Assembly: GCF_000723165.1 (NCBI RefSeq)
Contig: NZ_HG322949.1
Span: forward strand, 4,348,019 to 4,412,018
Direction of reading: 5' to 3'
Length of the DNA stretch: 64,000 nucleotides
DNA from: Janthinobacterium agaricidamnosum NBRC 102515 = DSM 9628
Lineage (GTDB): Bacteria; Pseudomonadota; Gammaproteobacteria; Burkholderiales; Burkholderiaceae_D
Position numbers and translations under genes: made by a program
The notes under the pieces: model-generated
The model's input: the letters and a program-made list of their open reading frames with translations, nothing else
What the model was told of the DNA's origin: nothing
Databases searched by the model: none
Shown here: piece after piece, positions 1 to 8,945 of the stretch
Layout of the letters: every line of letters starts with the position of its first letter
How positions within the stretch are numbered: the stretch's first letter is position 1

Positions 1-3000
1 CGGCGCCACGCCGGCCCGTTCGACCCGCACCGTGACGCCGCCGCGCTGGGTAAACTTGAACGCGTTGCCGACCAGGTTGACCAGCACCTGGCGCAGCCGG
101 GTCGGGTCGCCGACGACGAACAACGGCAAGTCGGGCGCGAAGTCGATCGCGAAGCCGATGCTGCGCGCCGCCGCCTGCTCCTCGAACAGGCTGATGACGT
201 TTTCGATCGCCGCGGCCAGCGCGAAGTCGATGTTTTCGATGCTCAGCTTGCCGGCCTCGATCTTCGAAAAGTCCAGCAAGTCGTTGATGATCGCCAGCAG
301 CGACTGGGCGTTGGCCTGGCCGCGCAAGATCTGTTCGCGGGTCGAATGGTGCAGCAAGCGGTCGCGCAACGCGAAGCCCAGCATGCCGATCACGCCGGCC
401 AGCGGGGTGCGCATTTCATGGCTCATATTGGCCAGGAATTCGGATTTCTGACGGGTCGCGTCCTCGGCCTTCTGTTTCGCCAGGCGCAGCCGTTCCTCGT
501 TATCCTGCAAGGTGCGGTTCGCTTGCGCCAGGTCTTCGGTATGGCGGCGCACCTGTTTTTCCTGCTTTTGCAGCAGGCTGTTCTTTTGCTCGACTTCGTT
601 GGTGCGCAGCGATACCTGGTGTTCCAGCCAGCTCTTCTGGCGCCGCAAGCCGTGCAGGCGCGCCTGGTACAGCAGGAAGCCGCCGCCCAGCACCAGCGCC
701 GCCAGCAGGCTGCGGAACCACCACGTCTTCCAGAACGGCGGCGTGATGGTGATCGCCAGCGTGGCGCCGCGCTCGTTCCACAAGCCGTCCTTGTTGCTGG
801 CCTTGACGCGGAACACATACTGGCCCGGATCGAGGTTGGTATAGGTCGCGAAACGCTTGCTGGCGTCGGTGATGACCCAGTCCTGGTCGAAGCCTTCGAG
901 CCGGTAGGCGAACTCGTTGCGCTGCGGCGCGGCGTAATGCAGCGCCGCGAATTCAAGCGAGAACACGGTCGCGTCGCCGCTCAGCGTCAGCGCGCCGGTA
1001 TGGTCGATGACGCGCTTGAGCACATCCGGATAGTCGCCGCGCCCGGCTTGCACGCTGCGGTTGAAAATCTGGAAATCGGTCACGACCACCGACGGCGGCA
1101 CCCGGTTGTCGCGGATCGCGCCGGGATCGAAGGCGGTAAAGCCGTTGAAGCCGCCGAAATACATGGCGCCATCGGTGGCGCGCAGCGCCGAGCCGTCGAA
1201 ATAAGAGCCTTCGACGATGCCGTCGCTACTGTCGTAGTTGCGGAACAGGCCGCTGCGCGTATCGAGATGGGTGATGCCGCTGTTGGTGCTCAGCCACAGG
1301 CCATCCTTGTCGTCGCCGAGGATGCCGGCCACGGCGTCGTCGGCCATGCCGTTCTTGCGCAGGTAGCGCCGGAACCGCGGCACGCCGTCGGCGTCGATTT
1401 CCATGCGGTTCAAGCCGCTGGCGGTGCCGACCCAGATGACGCCCTGCCGGTCTTCATACAGCACATGCACTTCATCGTGGCTCAGGCTGGTCGGGTCCTT
1501 GCTGTCGTGGCGGAAGCTCTTGAAGCGGCCGGTCTTGCGGTCCATCAGGTCGAGGCCGTTGAAGGTGCCGACCCACAGCCGGCCGGTCCGGTCTTCCAGC
1601 ACCGGCCGCACCACATTGTCGGACAGGCTGCCGCTGTCGGACGGATCGTGGCGGTAGGTGGTAAACGCCAGCGTGTCCTGGTCGACCCGGTGCAAGCCGC
1701 CGCGGGTCGAGACCCACAAGGCGCCGCTGCGGTCGGTGTACAGGTTGCGGATAGTGTCCTGGGCCGGGTCGCTGCGGCTGAAGCCGATGCTGGTGAAGCG
1801 TTCGCGCGCGATATCGAAGCGGTGCAGCCCGGCGCGCCCGCCGACCCACAGCGCATTGCCCTTGCCGCGCCACAGCGACGCCACCTGGTCGTCGCGCATA
1901 TTGACGGGCGACTGGGGATCGATCACATGAAACACCCGCGCCGTGCCGGTGGCCAGGTCGAACAGGTTCAGGCCGCCATTGCTGCCGATCCACAGACGAC
2001 CGGCGCCGGCGTCGGCCAGCGCGCGGATCTTGCGGTCGGACAGTGATGTCGGATCGTCCGGCACCCGCACCACGCGCGCAAAACCGCCGCTGCCCAGGTC
2101 CACCCGGCTGACCCCGTTATACCAGGTGCCGACCCAGAACACTCCGGTGCGGTCGCGGTACAGCGCCGAAATCTGGTTGTCGGCGACGCTGTACTTGTCG
2201 CTCGGCTGATGGCGGTAAGAGAGGAACTGGTCGCTTTCCGGCAGCCAGCGGAACAAGCCGTCGCCATTGCTGCCGAGCCAGATGTTGGCGTCGACATCCT
2301 GGTACAGGCTGGTAACCCGTTTCAGTTTCAAGCCATGGTCGGCGTTCAGCCGGGTGCGGTGCGTCTGTACGCCGTTGCCGGTGCCTTGCAAGCGCCAGCG
2401 TTCGACGCCGGCCATGGTGCCGATCCACAGGTTTTGCTGGCGGTCGACCATCAAGCCCTGCACGCAATTGAATTTCGAATTCGGGTCGGCCTGGTCGATG
2501 ACAAAATGCTGGAATTCGGTGGCGCCCGGCGCCAGCATGTCCAGCCCGGTATTGGTGCCGACCCACAAACGGCCGGCGCCGTCGCGCACCAGCGCGTTGA
2601 CCTTGTCGTCCTTCAGGCTGCCAGGATGGGCGGCGGCGCGGTGCCACACGGTAAACAGCCCGCTGGCCGGGTCGAAGCGCTGCAAGCCGTCGGCGGTGGC
2701 GATCCACAAGCCGTCGGCGCCGTCGTCGATGATGCCCTGCACATGGCGGTTGCCGTTGCCGCGCTTGCCCGGCTCTTGCGGCGCGAAATGGGTAAACGTG
2801 CCGCTGGCCGGGTCGAACAGGTCGAGCCCGCCGTCGGTGCCGACCCACATGCGGCCCTTGGCGTCGATGTGCAGCACCTTGACCCAGTTATCGATCAGGC
2901 TGCGGCTGTCGCCCTCGGTATTCTTGTAGGTCATGACGCGGTAGCCGTCGTAGCGGCTCAGGCCGGACTGGCTGCCGAACCACATGAAACCGAGCCGGTC

Positions 3001-3189
3001 CTGGACGATCGCCAATACCGATTCCTGCGCCAATCCCTGCTCGACGCTCAATTGCTCGAAACGCAAGGTGCGCGGCAGCGCAGCCCCGGCCGCGGCCGTC
3101 GCCGCCGGCACGGCGCACAGCAGTAGCATCAGCATCAGCATCAGCAAATGGCGGACATGACGTAAGCGGCGGGCAAACAACACAAGCAT
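1..3189 (-). CDS. Propeller-type sensor histidine kinase (C-terminus cut by window edge)
   Basis: The frame is open from an ATG at 3189 to the window edge, about 1,063 codons with no stop. After a hydrophobic leader (residues about 10-30) come repeated blade motifs such as FMWFGSQSGLSRYDGY and MWVGTDGGLD. These are the Reg_prop two-component regulator propeller, expected in the periplasm. A membrane segment lies near residues 823-845, followed by a short coiled coil. The dimerisation helix carries SHEMRTPLAG, with the phospho-accepting His at residue 924. The ATPase N-box RLRQVLVNLVGNAFKFT lies near residue 1030, so the rest of the HATPase domain, and any receiver domain, is outside the window. 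The ligand is unknown. The architecture is that of hybrid kinases, but a receiver cannot be confirmed. Confidence 0.9.
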   Translation of the reverse strand, partial: MLVLFARRLRHVRHLLMLMLMLLLCAVPAATAAAGAALPRTLRFEQLSVEQGLAQESVLAIVQDRLGFMWFGSQSGLSRYDGYRVMTYKNTEGDSRSLIDNWVKVLHIDAKGRMWVGTDGGLDLFDPASGTFTHFAPQEPGKRGNGNRHVQGIIDDGADGLWIATADGLQRFDPASGLFTVWHRAAAHPGSLKDDKVNALVRDGAGRLWVGTNTGLDMLAPGATEFQHFVIDQADPNSKFNCVQGLMVDRQQNLWIGTMAGVERWRLQGTGNGVQTHRTRLNADHGLKLKRVTSLYQDVDANIWLGSNGDGLFRWLPESDQFLSYRHQPSDKYSVADNQISALYRDRTGVFWVGTWYNGVSRVDLGSGGFARVVRVPDDPTSLSDRKIRALADAGAGRLWIGSNGGLNLFDLATGTARVFHVIDPQSPVNMRDDQVASLWRGKGNALWVGGRAGLHRFDIARERFTSIGFSRSDPAQDTIRNLYTDRSGALWVSTRGGLHRVDQDTLAFTTYRHDPSDSGSLSDNVVRPVLEDRTGRLWVGTFNGLDLMDRKTGRFKSFRHDSKDPTSLSHDEVHVLYEDRQGVIWVGTASGLNRMEIDADGVPRFRRYLRKNGMADDAVAGILGDDKDGLWLSTNSGITHLDTRSGLFRNYDSSDGIVEGSYFDGSALRATDGAMYFGGFNGFTAFDPGAIRDNRVPPSVVVTDFQIFNRSVQAGRGDYPDVLKRVIDHTGALTLSGDATVFSLEFAALHYAAPQRNEFAYRLEGFDQDWVITDASKRFATYTNLDPGQYVFRVKASNKDGLWNERGATLAITITPPFWKTWWFRSLLAALVLGGGFLLYQARLHGLRRQKSWLEHQVSLRTNEVEQKNSLLQKQEKQVRRHTEDLAQANRTLQDNEERLRLAKQKAEDATRQKSEFLANMSHEMRTPLAGVIGMLGFALRDRLLHHSTREQILRGQANAQSLLAIINDLLDFSKIEAGKLSIENIDFALAAAIENVISLFEEQAAARSIGFAIDFAPDLPLFVVGDPTRLRQVLVNLVGNAFKFTQRGGVTVRVERAGVAP

Positions 3190-3251
3190 CCTATAAAAAT
3201 GATAACAAAAAGGTCGAACGCATACCGCCGCCCAGCGTGGACAAACTCGTC

Positions 3252-4421
3252 TCAGGCGCCGAAGAAGGCCAGCACGTCCGCCTTGCGGGCTTGCGTATCG
3301 CGTTGCCCAAGCCTGATCAGCTCGCCAGTATACGTCGATTCGAACAATAAGTACGAAGCTAATGCGGCGCCGCGCGCTTCGGCCGCGCCGATGCCCGACA
3401 ACATGGTGCGGATCGGCCGCGGCAAACTGGCGATATGGCGGCTGGCGATATCGTCGAGCCGCTCGGACGGCGCGATGACCAGCAGCTGCACCGGCCGCAG
3501 CGGGGTTTTTTGCAGCAATTCGGGCGGCAGCATCGACAAGGTCAGGTTAATCCGGTTGAGCCGTTCGATATCGACCGCCAGGCCATCGAGGAAAATCGAC
3601 GACAGCGCGTGGCCGGCGATTTGCGCCAGGCTGGGATACGGCGCCGCCACCGCCGCGTCGCCGGCCGGTTCGCTGAGGCGGCCGGCGCCGACCACCAGCA
3701 CCTTGTCGGCGCCGAGGTGGATGGCCGGCGAAATCGGCGCCAGCTGGCGCATCGAACCATCGCCGCAATACTCGCGCTGGCCCGCCACATACAGCGGCAC
3801 GGCCGGGAAAATGAAGGGAATCGCGGCCGACGCCAGCAAATGTTCGACGCCGATCTGGTCCGCCAGCGCCAGCCGCTGGGTGCGGATCCACGGCGCGACT
3901 TCGGCCGCGCTCTGGTAAAACGTCATGTGCCGTCCGCCGGTGTAGGACGAGGCGGTCACCGCCAGCGCGTGCAGCAAGCCGTCCGACAGCGCCGCGTCGA
4001 GCCGCGGCAAGTCGAGCATGCGGTGCAGCAGGCTGACCAGCGGGGTATTGTCGAGCAGCGACGTCGGCGGCGCGGCGTGCCATTTGCGCAACAGCCAGCC
4101 GAACGACAGCAGCGACAGCCAGCGCGCGCCGGAACGCAGCACGCCCAGCGAATCGGCGCGGTAGACTTGTTCGACCTGGATATGCTGCCACACGTCGAGC
4201 AGTTTTTGCACGCCCTCGCCGAAGTTATCGGCGCGGCAAGCGAGCGCGGTGGCGTTGATGGCGCCGGCCGACGTGCCGCAAATGATATCGAAGGGATTGC
4301 GCGCGGGCGGCCAGCCGGCTTCCCACAAGATTTCCGCAATCGCCTGCAAGACCCCGACCTGGTACGCGGCGCGGGCGCCGCCCCCACTCAAGATCAAGCC
4401 TGTTTTCTTTTGAATGCCCAT
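3252..4421 (-). CDS. Patatin-like phospholipase family protein
   Basis: 389 residues. The N-terminus has the oxyanion-hole loop GGGARAAYQVGVL (from residue 13) and the nucleophile elbow GTSAGAINA (Ser51). The second member of the Ser-Asp dyad is in DGSMRQLAPI around residue 220. This is the bacterial RssA/patatin acyl-hydrolase family, which cleaves acyl chains from glycerolipids. There is no signal peptide, so it is probably cytoplasmic or membrane-associated. It is transcribed toward the sensor kinase, which starts 62 bases downstream, but no joint regulation is visible. The actual lipid substrate cannot be inferred. Confidence 0.9.
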   Translation of the reverse strand: MGIQKKTGLILSGGGARAAYQVGVLQAIAEILWEAGWPPARNPFDIICGTSAGAINATALACRADNFGEGVQKLLDVWQHIQVEQVYRADSLGVLRSGARWLSLLSFGWLLRKWHAAPPTSLLDNTPLVSLLHRMLDLPRLDAALSDGLLHALAVTASSYTGGRHMTFYQSAAEVAPWIRTQRLALADQIGVEHLLASAAIPFIFPAVPLYVAGQREYCGDGSMRQLAPISPAIHLGADKVLVVGAGRLSEPAGDAAVAAPYPSLAQIAGHALSSIFLDGLAVDIERLNRINLTLSMLPPELLQKTPLRPVQLLVIAPSERLDDIASRHIASLPRPIRTMLSGIGAAEARGAALASYLLFESTYTGELIRLGQRDTQARKADVLAFFGA

Positions 4422-4486
4422 CCCGCGAGATTAGCAGGGTATGCGGCTGTTGTGGAAATTGTTGCAGTTTTAAAACATCGTGACAG

Positions 4487-4520
4487 CAAAAACCACGGCG
4501 TCCCGGAAGACGCCGTGGTT
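4487..4520 (-). terminator. Rho-independent terminator after ggt
   Basis: An 11-bp perfect stem (4491-4501 with 4510-4520) and 8-base loop are followed on the minus strand by a run of T. It starts eight bases past the ggt stop codon. Confidence 0.85.
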
Positions 4521-4527
4521 GCCGGCA

Positions 4528-6327
4528 TCAGTCGCCGCGCACCATGCCTTCGCGGCGCGGATCGGCGCCGCCGAACCAGATTTCCCGGCCATGCGCCGAC
4601 AGGCGCATCAAGCCCTGCAAGCCGGAATTCTGCTCGATCACCTTGACTGCATGGCCCTTCGCCTGCAACGCCGCGATTTGCCAGGCCGGCGCGCGGCCCG
4701 CTTCCAGCTCGGTCGGGCCGTTGCGGCTGCCCAGGTTCGGCAGGCTAATCGCCTGCTGCACGTTCAAGCCCCAGTCCATGGTGCCGACCAGCACCTTGGC
4801 GACGTAATTGATGATCGAGGAGCCGCCCGGCGAACCGGTGGCCAGCACCAGCTTGCGGCTGCCTTTTTCAAACACCAGCGTCGGCGACATGGCGCTGCGC
4901 GGACGCTTGCCGCCCTGCACCCGGTTGGCGATCGGGCCATCCGCATCCTGCGAGTCGAACGAGAAATCGGTCAACTGGTTATTCAGCAGGAAGCCGTCGA
5001 CCATCTGCCGCGAACCGAACGCGTCTTCGACGCTGGTGGTCATCGACATGCCGCCGCCGAAAGCGTCGACCGCCACCAGGTGCGACGTCGATGGACGGTC
5101 CAGCGCGGTGTCGGCGCCCCACGCCACCTTCATGCCCGGCGGCGTGCCGGCCACCGCGTGGCCCATCGATTTTTCGCCGATCAGCGCGGCGCGCTGCGCC
5201 AGGTAAGTCTTGTCGAGCATGGCGGCGACGCCATTGCCCGGCAGCGGGACGAAGTCGGTGTCGGCCACATAGCGGTTGCGGTCGGCGTAGGCCAGCCGGC
5301 CCGCTTCCGAGAACAGGTGGATCGCTTGCGGATCGAGCACGCCATCCTTCGGCGGGTACGGGCTGATATCCCTGACTTCCAGGATGCCCAGCATTTGCGC
5401 GATGGCCAGCCCGCCCGACGATGGCGGCGGCATGCCGCACACGGTCCAGCGCTTGTAGTCGCTGCACACCGGCTGGCGTTCCCGGGCCTGGTAGCCGGCG
5501 ATGTCGGCGGCCGTCAGCAAGCCCGGGTTGTCCGGATGGCTGGCCACCTTGGCGGCGATGTCGCGCGCGATGCGGCCCTTGTAGAACGCATCGGCGCCGC
5601 CACGGGCGATCTCGCGCAGCGTGCGCGCCAGTTCCGGATTCTTCAAGATGTGGCCGATCGGCCAGGCCTTGCCGTCCTTGTCATAAAAATATTTGGCGGC
5701 GACCGGGTCGTGTATCAGCGCCTGCTCCACGCTCAGCAAGCCGTTCAGCCGCTGGCTGACGGGAAAGCCGCCGCTGGCCAGCTTGATGGCCGGGCCGAAC
5801 AGCGTCGCCCACGGCAAGCGGCCGTGTTGTTTATGGACCAGTTCCAGCATGCGCAGCACGCCGGGCGCGCCGACCGAGCGGCCGCCGATGATGGCGGCGC
5901 GGCGCGACAGCGGCGTGCCGTCCGGATTCTGGAACAGGTGTTCGTCAGCCGCGGCCGGCGCGGTTTCGCGGCCGTCGTACGATTGCACCTGCTTGCCGTC
6001 CGAGTACAGCATGAACGAGCCGCCGCCGATGCCCGACGATTGCGGCTCGACCAGGTTCAGCACCATTTGCGTGGCGATCGCCGCATCGATCGCGCTGCCG
6101 CCCTGGCGCAGCATTTTATAACCGGCTTCGGCAGCCAGCGGATTGGCCGCGGCGACCATGTATTTCTCGGCGGTCCAGCCCGATTTCTCGGTATAGGCGG
6201 TGGCGACTTCCGGCGCCGCCTCCAGCGGCTTGTCCAGTGCCTTGACAGGCCCTTCGGCGTACGACGGGCCGGCGCCAAGCGCCCCCCACAAAGTCAGGCT
6301 CAACGCCAGGGTCTTCATCTTGAACAT
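4528..6327 (-). CDS. ggt: Gamma-glutamyltransferase, periplasmic
   Basis: 599 residues from the ATG at 6327, chosen because GGAGA sits five bases upstream and a signal peptide follows directly (MFKMKTLALSLTLWGALGAG, cleavage after SYA). A longer in-frame start at 6369 would be translated through a terminator hairpin and is unlikely. The family hydrolyses or transfers the gamma-glutamyl group of glutathione. The proenzyme self-cleaves before a catalytic Thr, which is Thr414 here in the motif PSTSHLVAVD. A glycine-rich GGGMSMTTSVED region and the PGGSS loop follow, as expected for the small subunit. Length and motifs look intact. Strong terminators lie immediately upstream and downstream. Confidence 0.95.
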   Translation of the reverse strand: MFKMKTLALSLTLWGALGAGPSYAEGPVKALDKPLEAAPEVATAYTEKSGWTAEKYMVAAANPLAAEAGYKMLRQGGSAIDAAIATQMVLNLVEPQSSGIGGGSFMLYSDGKQVQSYDGRETAPAAADEHLFQNPDGTPLSRRAAIIGGRSVGAPGVLRMLELVHKQHGRLPWATLFGPAIKLASGGFPVSQRLNGLLSVEQALIHDPVAAKYFYDKDGKAWPIGHILKNPELARTLREIARGGADAFYKGRIARDIAAKVASHPDNPGLLTAADIAGYQARERQPVCSDYKRWTVCGMPPPSSGGLAIAQMLGILEVRDISPYPPKDGVLDPQAIHLFSEAGRLAYADRNRYVADTDFVPLPGNGVAAMLDKTYLAQRAALIGEKSMGHAVAGTPPGMKVAWGADTALDRPSTSHLVAVDAFGGGMSMTTSVEDAFGSRQMVDGFLLNNQLTDFSFDSQDADGPIANRVQGGKRPRSAMSPTLVFEKGSRKLVLATGSPGGSSIINYVAKVLVGTMDWGLNVQQAISLPNLGSRNGPTELEAGRAPAWQIAALQAKGHAVKVIEQNSGLQGLMRLSAHGREIWFGGADPRREGMVRGD

Positions 6328-6336
6328 GGATTCTCC

Positions 6337-6375
6337 AAAAAAAAAGGGCGCATGGCCGACCTCGGCCATGCGCCC
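6337..6375 (-). terminator. Strong hairpin terminator abutting the ggt ribosome binding site
   Basis: A perfect 14-bp stem (6346-6359 with 6362-6375) is followed on the minus strand by nine T (6345-6337). It ends the SDR transcript but touches the GGAGA of ggt (start 6327), leaving no room for a ggt promoter in between. It may therefore act as an attenuator for ggt. Confidence 0.9.
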
Positions 6376-6394
6376 GATACTGTGCCATCCTACC

Positions 6395-7153
6395 TTATTT
6401 TGGCTGCATGCGGATGGCTCCGTCGAGCCTGATTGTCTCGCCGTTCAGCATGATATTTTCAATGATGGCCCTGACCAGTTGCGCATATTCGTCCGGTTTG
6501 CCGAGCCGCGGCGGGAACGGCACCATCTTGCCCAGCGCATCTTGCACTTCGGCCGGCATGCCCATCAACATCGGCGTTTCGAAGATGCCCGGCGCCACCG
6601 TCATCACGCGGATGCCGCTGCGCGACAGGTCGCGCGCCATCGGCAATGTCAGGCCGACCACCGCCGCTTTCGACGCGGCATAGGCGGCCTGGCCGATCTG
6701 GCCATCGTAGGCCGCCACCGATGCGCTATTGACGATCACGCCGCGCTCGCCCTGTTCGGTGGCGCCGCCGCGGCCCATCGCATCGGCCGCCAGCCGCGCC
6801 ATATTGAAGGTGCCGACCAGGTTGATATTGACGGTGCGCTGGAACAGGTCCAGCGGGTGCGGGCCATCCTTGCCGACCGTCTTGACGGCCGGCGCCACGC
6901 CGGCGCAATTGACCAGGCCGCGCAAGGTTCCCAACGCGACGGCGGCGGCCACCACCGCCTGGCCGTCGGCTTCCGACGTGACGTCGCACTTGACGAACAC
7001 GCCATGCAGTTCGGCCGCCAGCGCCGTGCCGGCGTCGACTTGCAGGTCGGCCAGCACCACCTTGCCGCCGGCGGCCGCCAGCATGCGCGCAGTCGCTGCG
7101 CCGAGTCCGGAGGCGCCGCCGGTGATGATGAATACATTGTCTTGAATTTGCAT
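6395..7153 (-). CDS. SDR family 3-hydroxyacyl-CoA dehydrogenase-like oxidoreductase
   Basis: 252 residues. Classical short-chain dehydrogenase: the NAD-binding motif TGGASGLGAATARML is at the N-terminus, followed by NCAGVAP, then catalytic Ser in VNSASVAAYDG and the Tyr-x3-Lys pair in YAASKAA. The C-terminal PGIFETPMLMGMP and the overall pattern resemble type-2 (HSD17B10-like) 3-hydroxyacyl-CoA dehydrogenases, which act on branched short-chain acyl-CoA. The start at 7153 has a GAGGAA ribosome binding site. A 16-bp palindrome lies 44 bases upstream. This fits regulation with fatty-acid or branched-chain amino-acid breakdown, but the exact substrate is inference. Confidence 0.88.
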   Translation of the reverse strand: MQIQDNVFIITGGASGLGAATARMLAAAGGKVVLADLQVDAGTALAAELHGVFVKCDVTSEADGQAVVAAAVALGTLRGLVNCAGVAPAVKTVGKDGPHPLDLFQRTVNINLVGTFNMARLAADAMGRGGATEQGERGVIVNSASVAAYDGQIGQAAYAASKAAVVGLTLPMARDLSRSGIRVMTVAPGIFETPMLMGMPAEVQDALGKMVPFPPRLGKPDEYAQLVRAIIENIMLNGETIRLDGAIRMQPK

Positions 7154-7196
7154 GGTTTCCTCAGTGACGTTGACCAGGTAAGGAGATGACGGTATT

Positions 7197-7212
7197 ACGT
7201 TTACGTAAACGT
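7197..7212. promoter_or_regulatory. 16-bp perfect palindrome, candidate operator of the SDR gene
   Basis: ACGTTTACGTAAACGT is a perfect 16-bp palindrome 44 bases upstream of the SDR start. Its form resembles operators of TetR- or MerR-type repressors that control acyl-CoA degradation genes. Which regulator binds is not known from this sequence. Confidence 0.5.
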
Positions 7213-7266
7213 CAATACTCCAACGTCAATTGTAGCCAATTTTCAAAGGTAACACTGAAAACCGTA

Positions 7267-7704
7267 TCAAAAACATTGCACGAATGCACCGTTACGATGG
7301 CAGATATGGCCGTTCGGATCGAACATGAGATTCCCGGAACCGTTATAGCGCACGCCATTGACACCGTTGCAGCCGCCCAGGTCGCAGCTATTGGCCGGCA
7401 CCGGCGCGGCTGGCACGCCCGGCTGGGGAATGGTGAATGCCGGACTGGCGGGTCCACGCTCGCCATAGACTGGCGGCAAGGTTTGCGCCGGCATGCGGCC
7501 GATCACTTGCGATACCGAACGGCGCGGCCGCAGCGGCGGCGCCGGCCGGCACGGTTCGGCCAGCAGCTTGCCGCTGTCGGCCGGATCCAGTGCGCACACC
7601 GGCATTTCCTGCGGCGGCGCTTGCGGCGGTGATTCGGCCCCGGCGGCCGTGCAAACCAAGCACAGCGGCGCCAACAAACTCAAGCATCGTAGAGGTATCG
7701 TCAT
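7267..7704 (-). CDS. Small exported protein of unknown function
   Basis: 145 residues from ATG 7704, chosen because GGGAG lies just upstream and a signal peptide follows (MTIPLRCLSLLAPLCLVCTA, then AGA). The mature part has a proline-rich middle and a Cys/Gly-rich C-terminus. Its pattern CDLGGCNGVNGVRYNGSG is followed by NLMFDPNGHICHRNGAFVQC, giving four cysteines in the last 40 residues that could form disulfides. Not recognised as a named family. It belongs to a run of three small exported proteins on the same strand. Confidence 0.75.
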   Translation of the reverse strand: MTIPLRCLSLLAPLCLVCTAAGAESPPQAPPQEMPVCALDPADSGKLLAEPCRPAPPLRPRRSVSQVIGRMPAQTLPPVYGERGPASPAFTIPQPGVPAAPVPANSCDLGGCNGVNGVRYNGSGNLMFDPNGHICHRNGAFVQCF

Positions 7705-7765
7705 CGCAGCGCTCCCGGCTGATCGGCATGTTTTCATTATCGCAGAATGCCCGGGTGCAGGCATC

Positions 7766-8278
7766 TCAACGCTCAGGCGGCGGTGGCGTATTCGGCGGTG
7801 GATAAGCGGCGTTCGACGGCACCTGGTCGACCAGCCGGCCGGCGACCGGCACCTTGTGCCCGGCCCCATACATGCATTGCTGGTAGGCATAATCGTAACG
7901 CTGCTGCACGTCATACGAGGCACTGTCGGCGGCGCCGGCGCCAGCCAGCGAACCGAATACCAGGCCGGTGCCGGCGCCGACGCCGGCGCCATGGCCGCCA
8001 TCGATGGCCGCGCCAGCCAGCGCGCCGATCACCGTGCCCAGGGCGGCGCTGCGCACGCCGCTGTCGATGCCGGCTTGCTGCGCCGTGCCGCCGACTTGAC
8101 CCTGGGCATATGAACGGCAGGAAAAATCGTCGGAACGGAATTGATCGAAACTCTTGCCGCTGCCCGGCAACACCAGCGCCGACGGACCGCCCGGCATCAC
8201 CGTGCACGCGCCCAGCAACAGCGACAGCGGCGCCAGCCACAGCATCTGATTCATATTGCATCTCATGTCATACCTCAT
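7766..8278 (-). CDS. Glycine-zipper lipoprotein
   Basis: 170 residues from ATG 8278 (GAGGTG upstream). In-frame ATGs at 8266 and 8254 are also possible, and all keep the lipobox LLLGAC. The mature region has a glycine-zipper stretch, ALGTVIGALAGAAIDGG followed by GAGVGAGTGLVFGSLAGAG, typical of outer-membrane-associated glycine-zipper proteins. The C-terminus is proline-rich (YPPPNTPPPPER). It ends 61 bases before the next small exported-protein gene. Function unknown, possibly envelope integrity. Confidence 0.82.
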   Translation of the reverse strand: MRYDMRCNMNQMLWLAPLSLLLGACTVMPGGPSALVLPGSGKSFDQFRSDDFSCRSYAQGQVGGTAQQAGIDSGVRSAALGTVIGALAGAAIDGGHGAGVGAGTGLVFGSLAGAGAADSASYDVQQRYDYAYQQCMYGAGHKVPVAGRLVDQVPSNAAYPPPNTPPPPER

Positions 8279-8287
8279 GTCACACCT

Positions 8288-8746
8288 CTAGCGAAGCACA
8301 GTCGAAGGCACCACGCTACGCCACGCAGTGGCACAGGTTTTGACATAGGGATAATAACCTTGCGGATGGGCGCAGTAATACCACAACTGCGCCGACGGCT
8401 CGCCGCCCCGTTCGATATACACCGGCGGCTCGCGCACCACCAGCGGACGCGGGTAGGGATAGTCGTCAAACGGATCGCCGTACCAGCCGGGGCCATAACG
8501 ATAGCCGCCACCGCCCCATCCCAGCGGCGCGCCGATCACGACGCCGACATGGGAGCGCCCGTGCCAATGGCCATGACCGGCGCCATGCCAGCCGCCGTGA
8601 CCGTGGTGGCCGCCTCCGGGCCGGGCCCAGGCATTGCCGCACGCCAAGGCGCCGGCCAGGAACAGCAGCGCCATGGCCGGCTTCAAGAATGTTCGGCCGC
8701 GTCCTGTCCTTGAATATGAATCGGGCGATATCCACTGCGTCTTCAT
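8288..8746 (-). CDS. Small exported Gly/His-rich protein
   Basis: 152 residues from ATG 8746, selected by a perfect AGGAGG seven bases upstream. A longer frame to 8932 has no such site. A hydrophobic segment (residues about 17-36, ending in NAWA) looks like a signal peptide. It is followed by a histidine- and glycine-rich stretch (GGGHHGHGGWHGAGHGHWHG) and a C-terminal motif, LWYYCAHPQGYYPYVKTC followed by ATAWRSVVP. The C-terminal motif recurs in small exported proteobacterial proteins of unknown role. Metal binding by the His stretch is possible but not shown. Confidence 0.8.
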   Translation of the reverse strand: MKTQWISPDSYSRTGRGRTFLKPAMALLFLAGALACGNAWARPGGGHHGHGGWHGAGHGHWHGRSHVGVVIGAPLGWGGGGYRYGPGWYGDPFDDYPYPRPLVVREPPVYIERGGEPSAQLWYYCAHPQGYYPYVKTCATAWRSVVPSTVLR

Positions 8747-8884
8747 GGCGCACCTCCTGTCAGAGATGAAGCTGGCTCCATCAGCTACTCTCATTATTAG
8801 CAGCGAAAACGACAGATAAAAGCCCCAGTAACAATTAGTCACGATTGATACGCGGTGATATGGAGCGCAGGAAATATCGGCGTC

Positions 8885-8920
8885 AAAAACGACCATGCCC
8901 CGCCAAACCTGGCGAGGCAT
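8885..8920 (-). terminator. Terminator after hppA
   Basis: An 11-bp stem with one G-U type mismatch (8895-8905 with 8910-8920) is followed on the minus strand, a few bases on, by five T. It lies about 26 bases beyond the hppA stop. Confidence 0.7.
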
Positions 8921-8945
8921 TCTTGCAGTCACCGTTGCAACGGAT

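Noticed and set aside
6328..6369. Extended N-terminus of gamma-glutamyltransferase (start 6369)
   Set aside because: The extra 14 codons are the terminator hairpin, and the signal peptide starts at 6327 with a good ribosome binding site.
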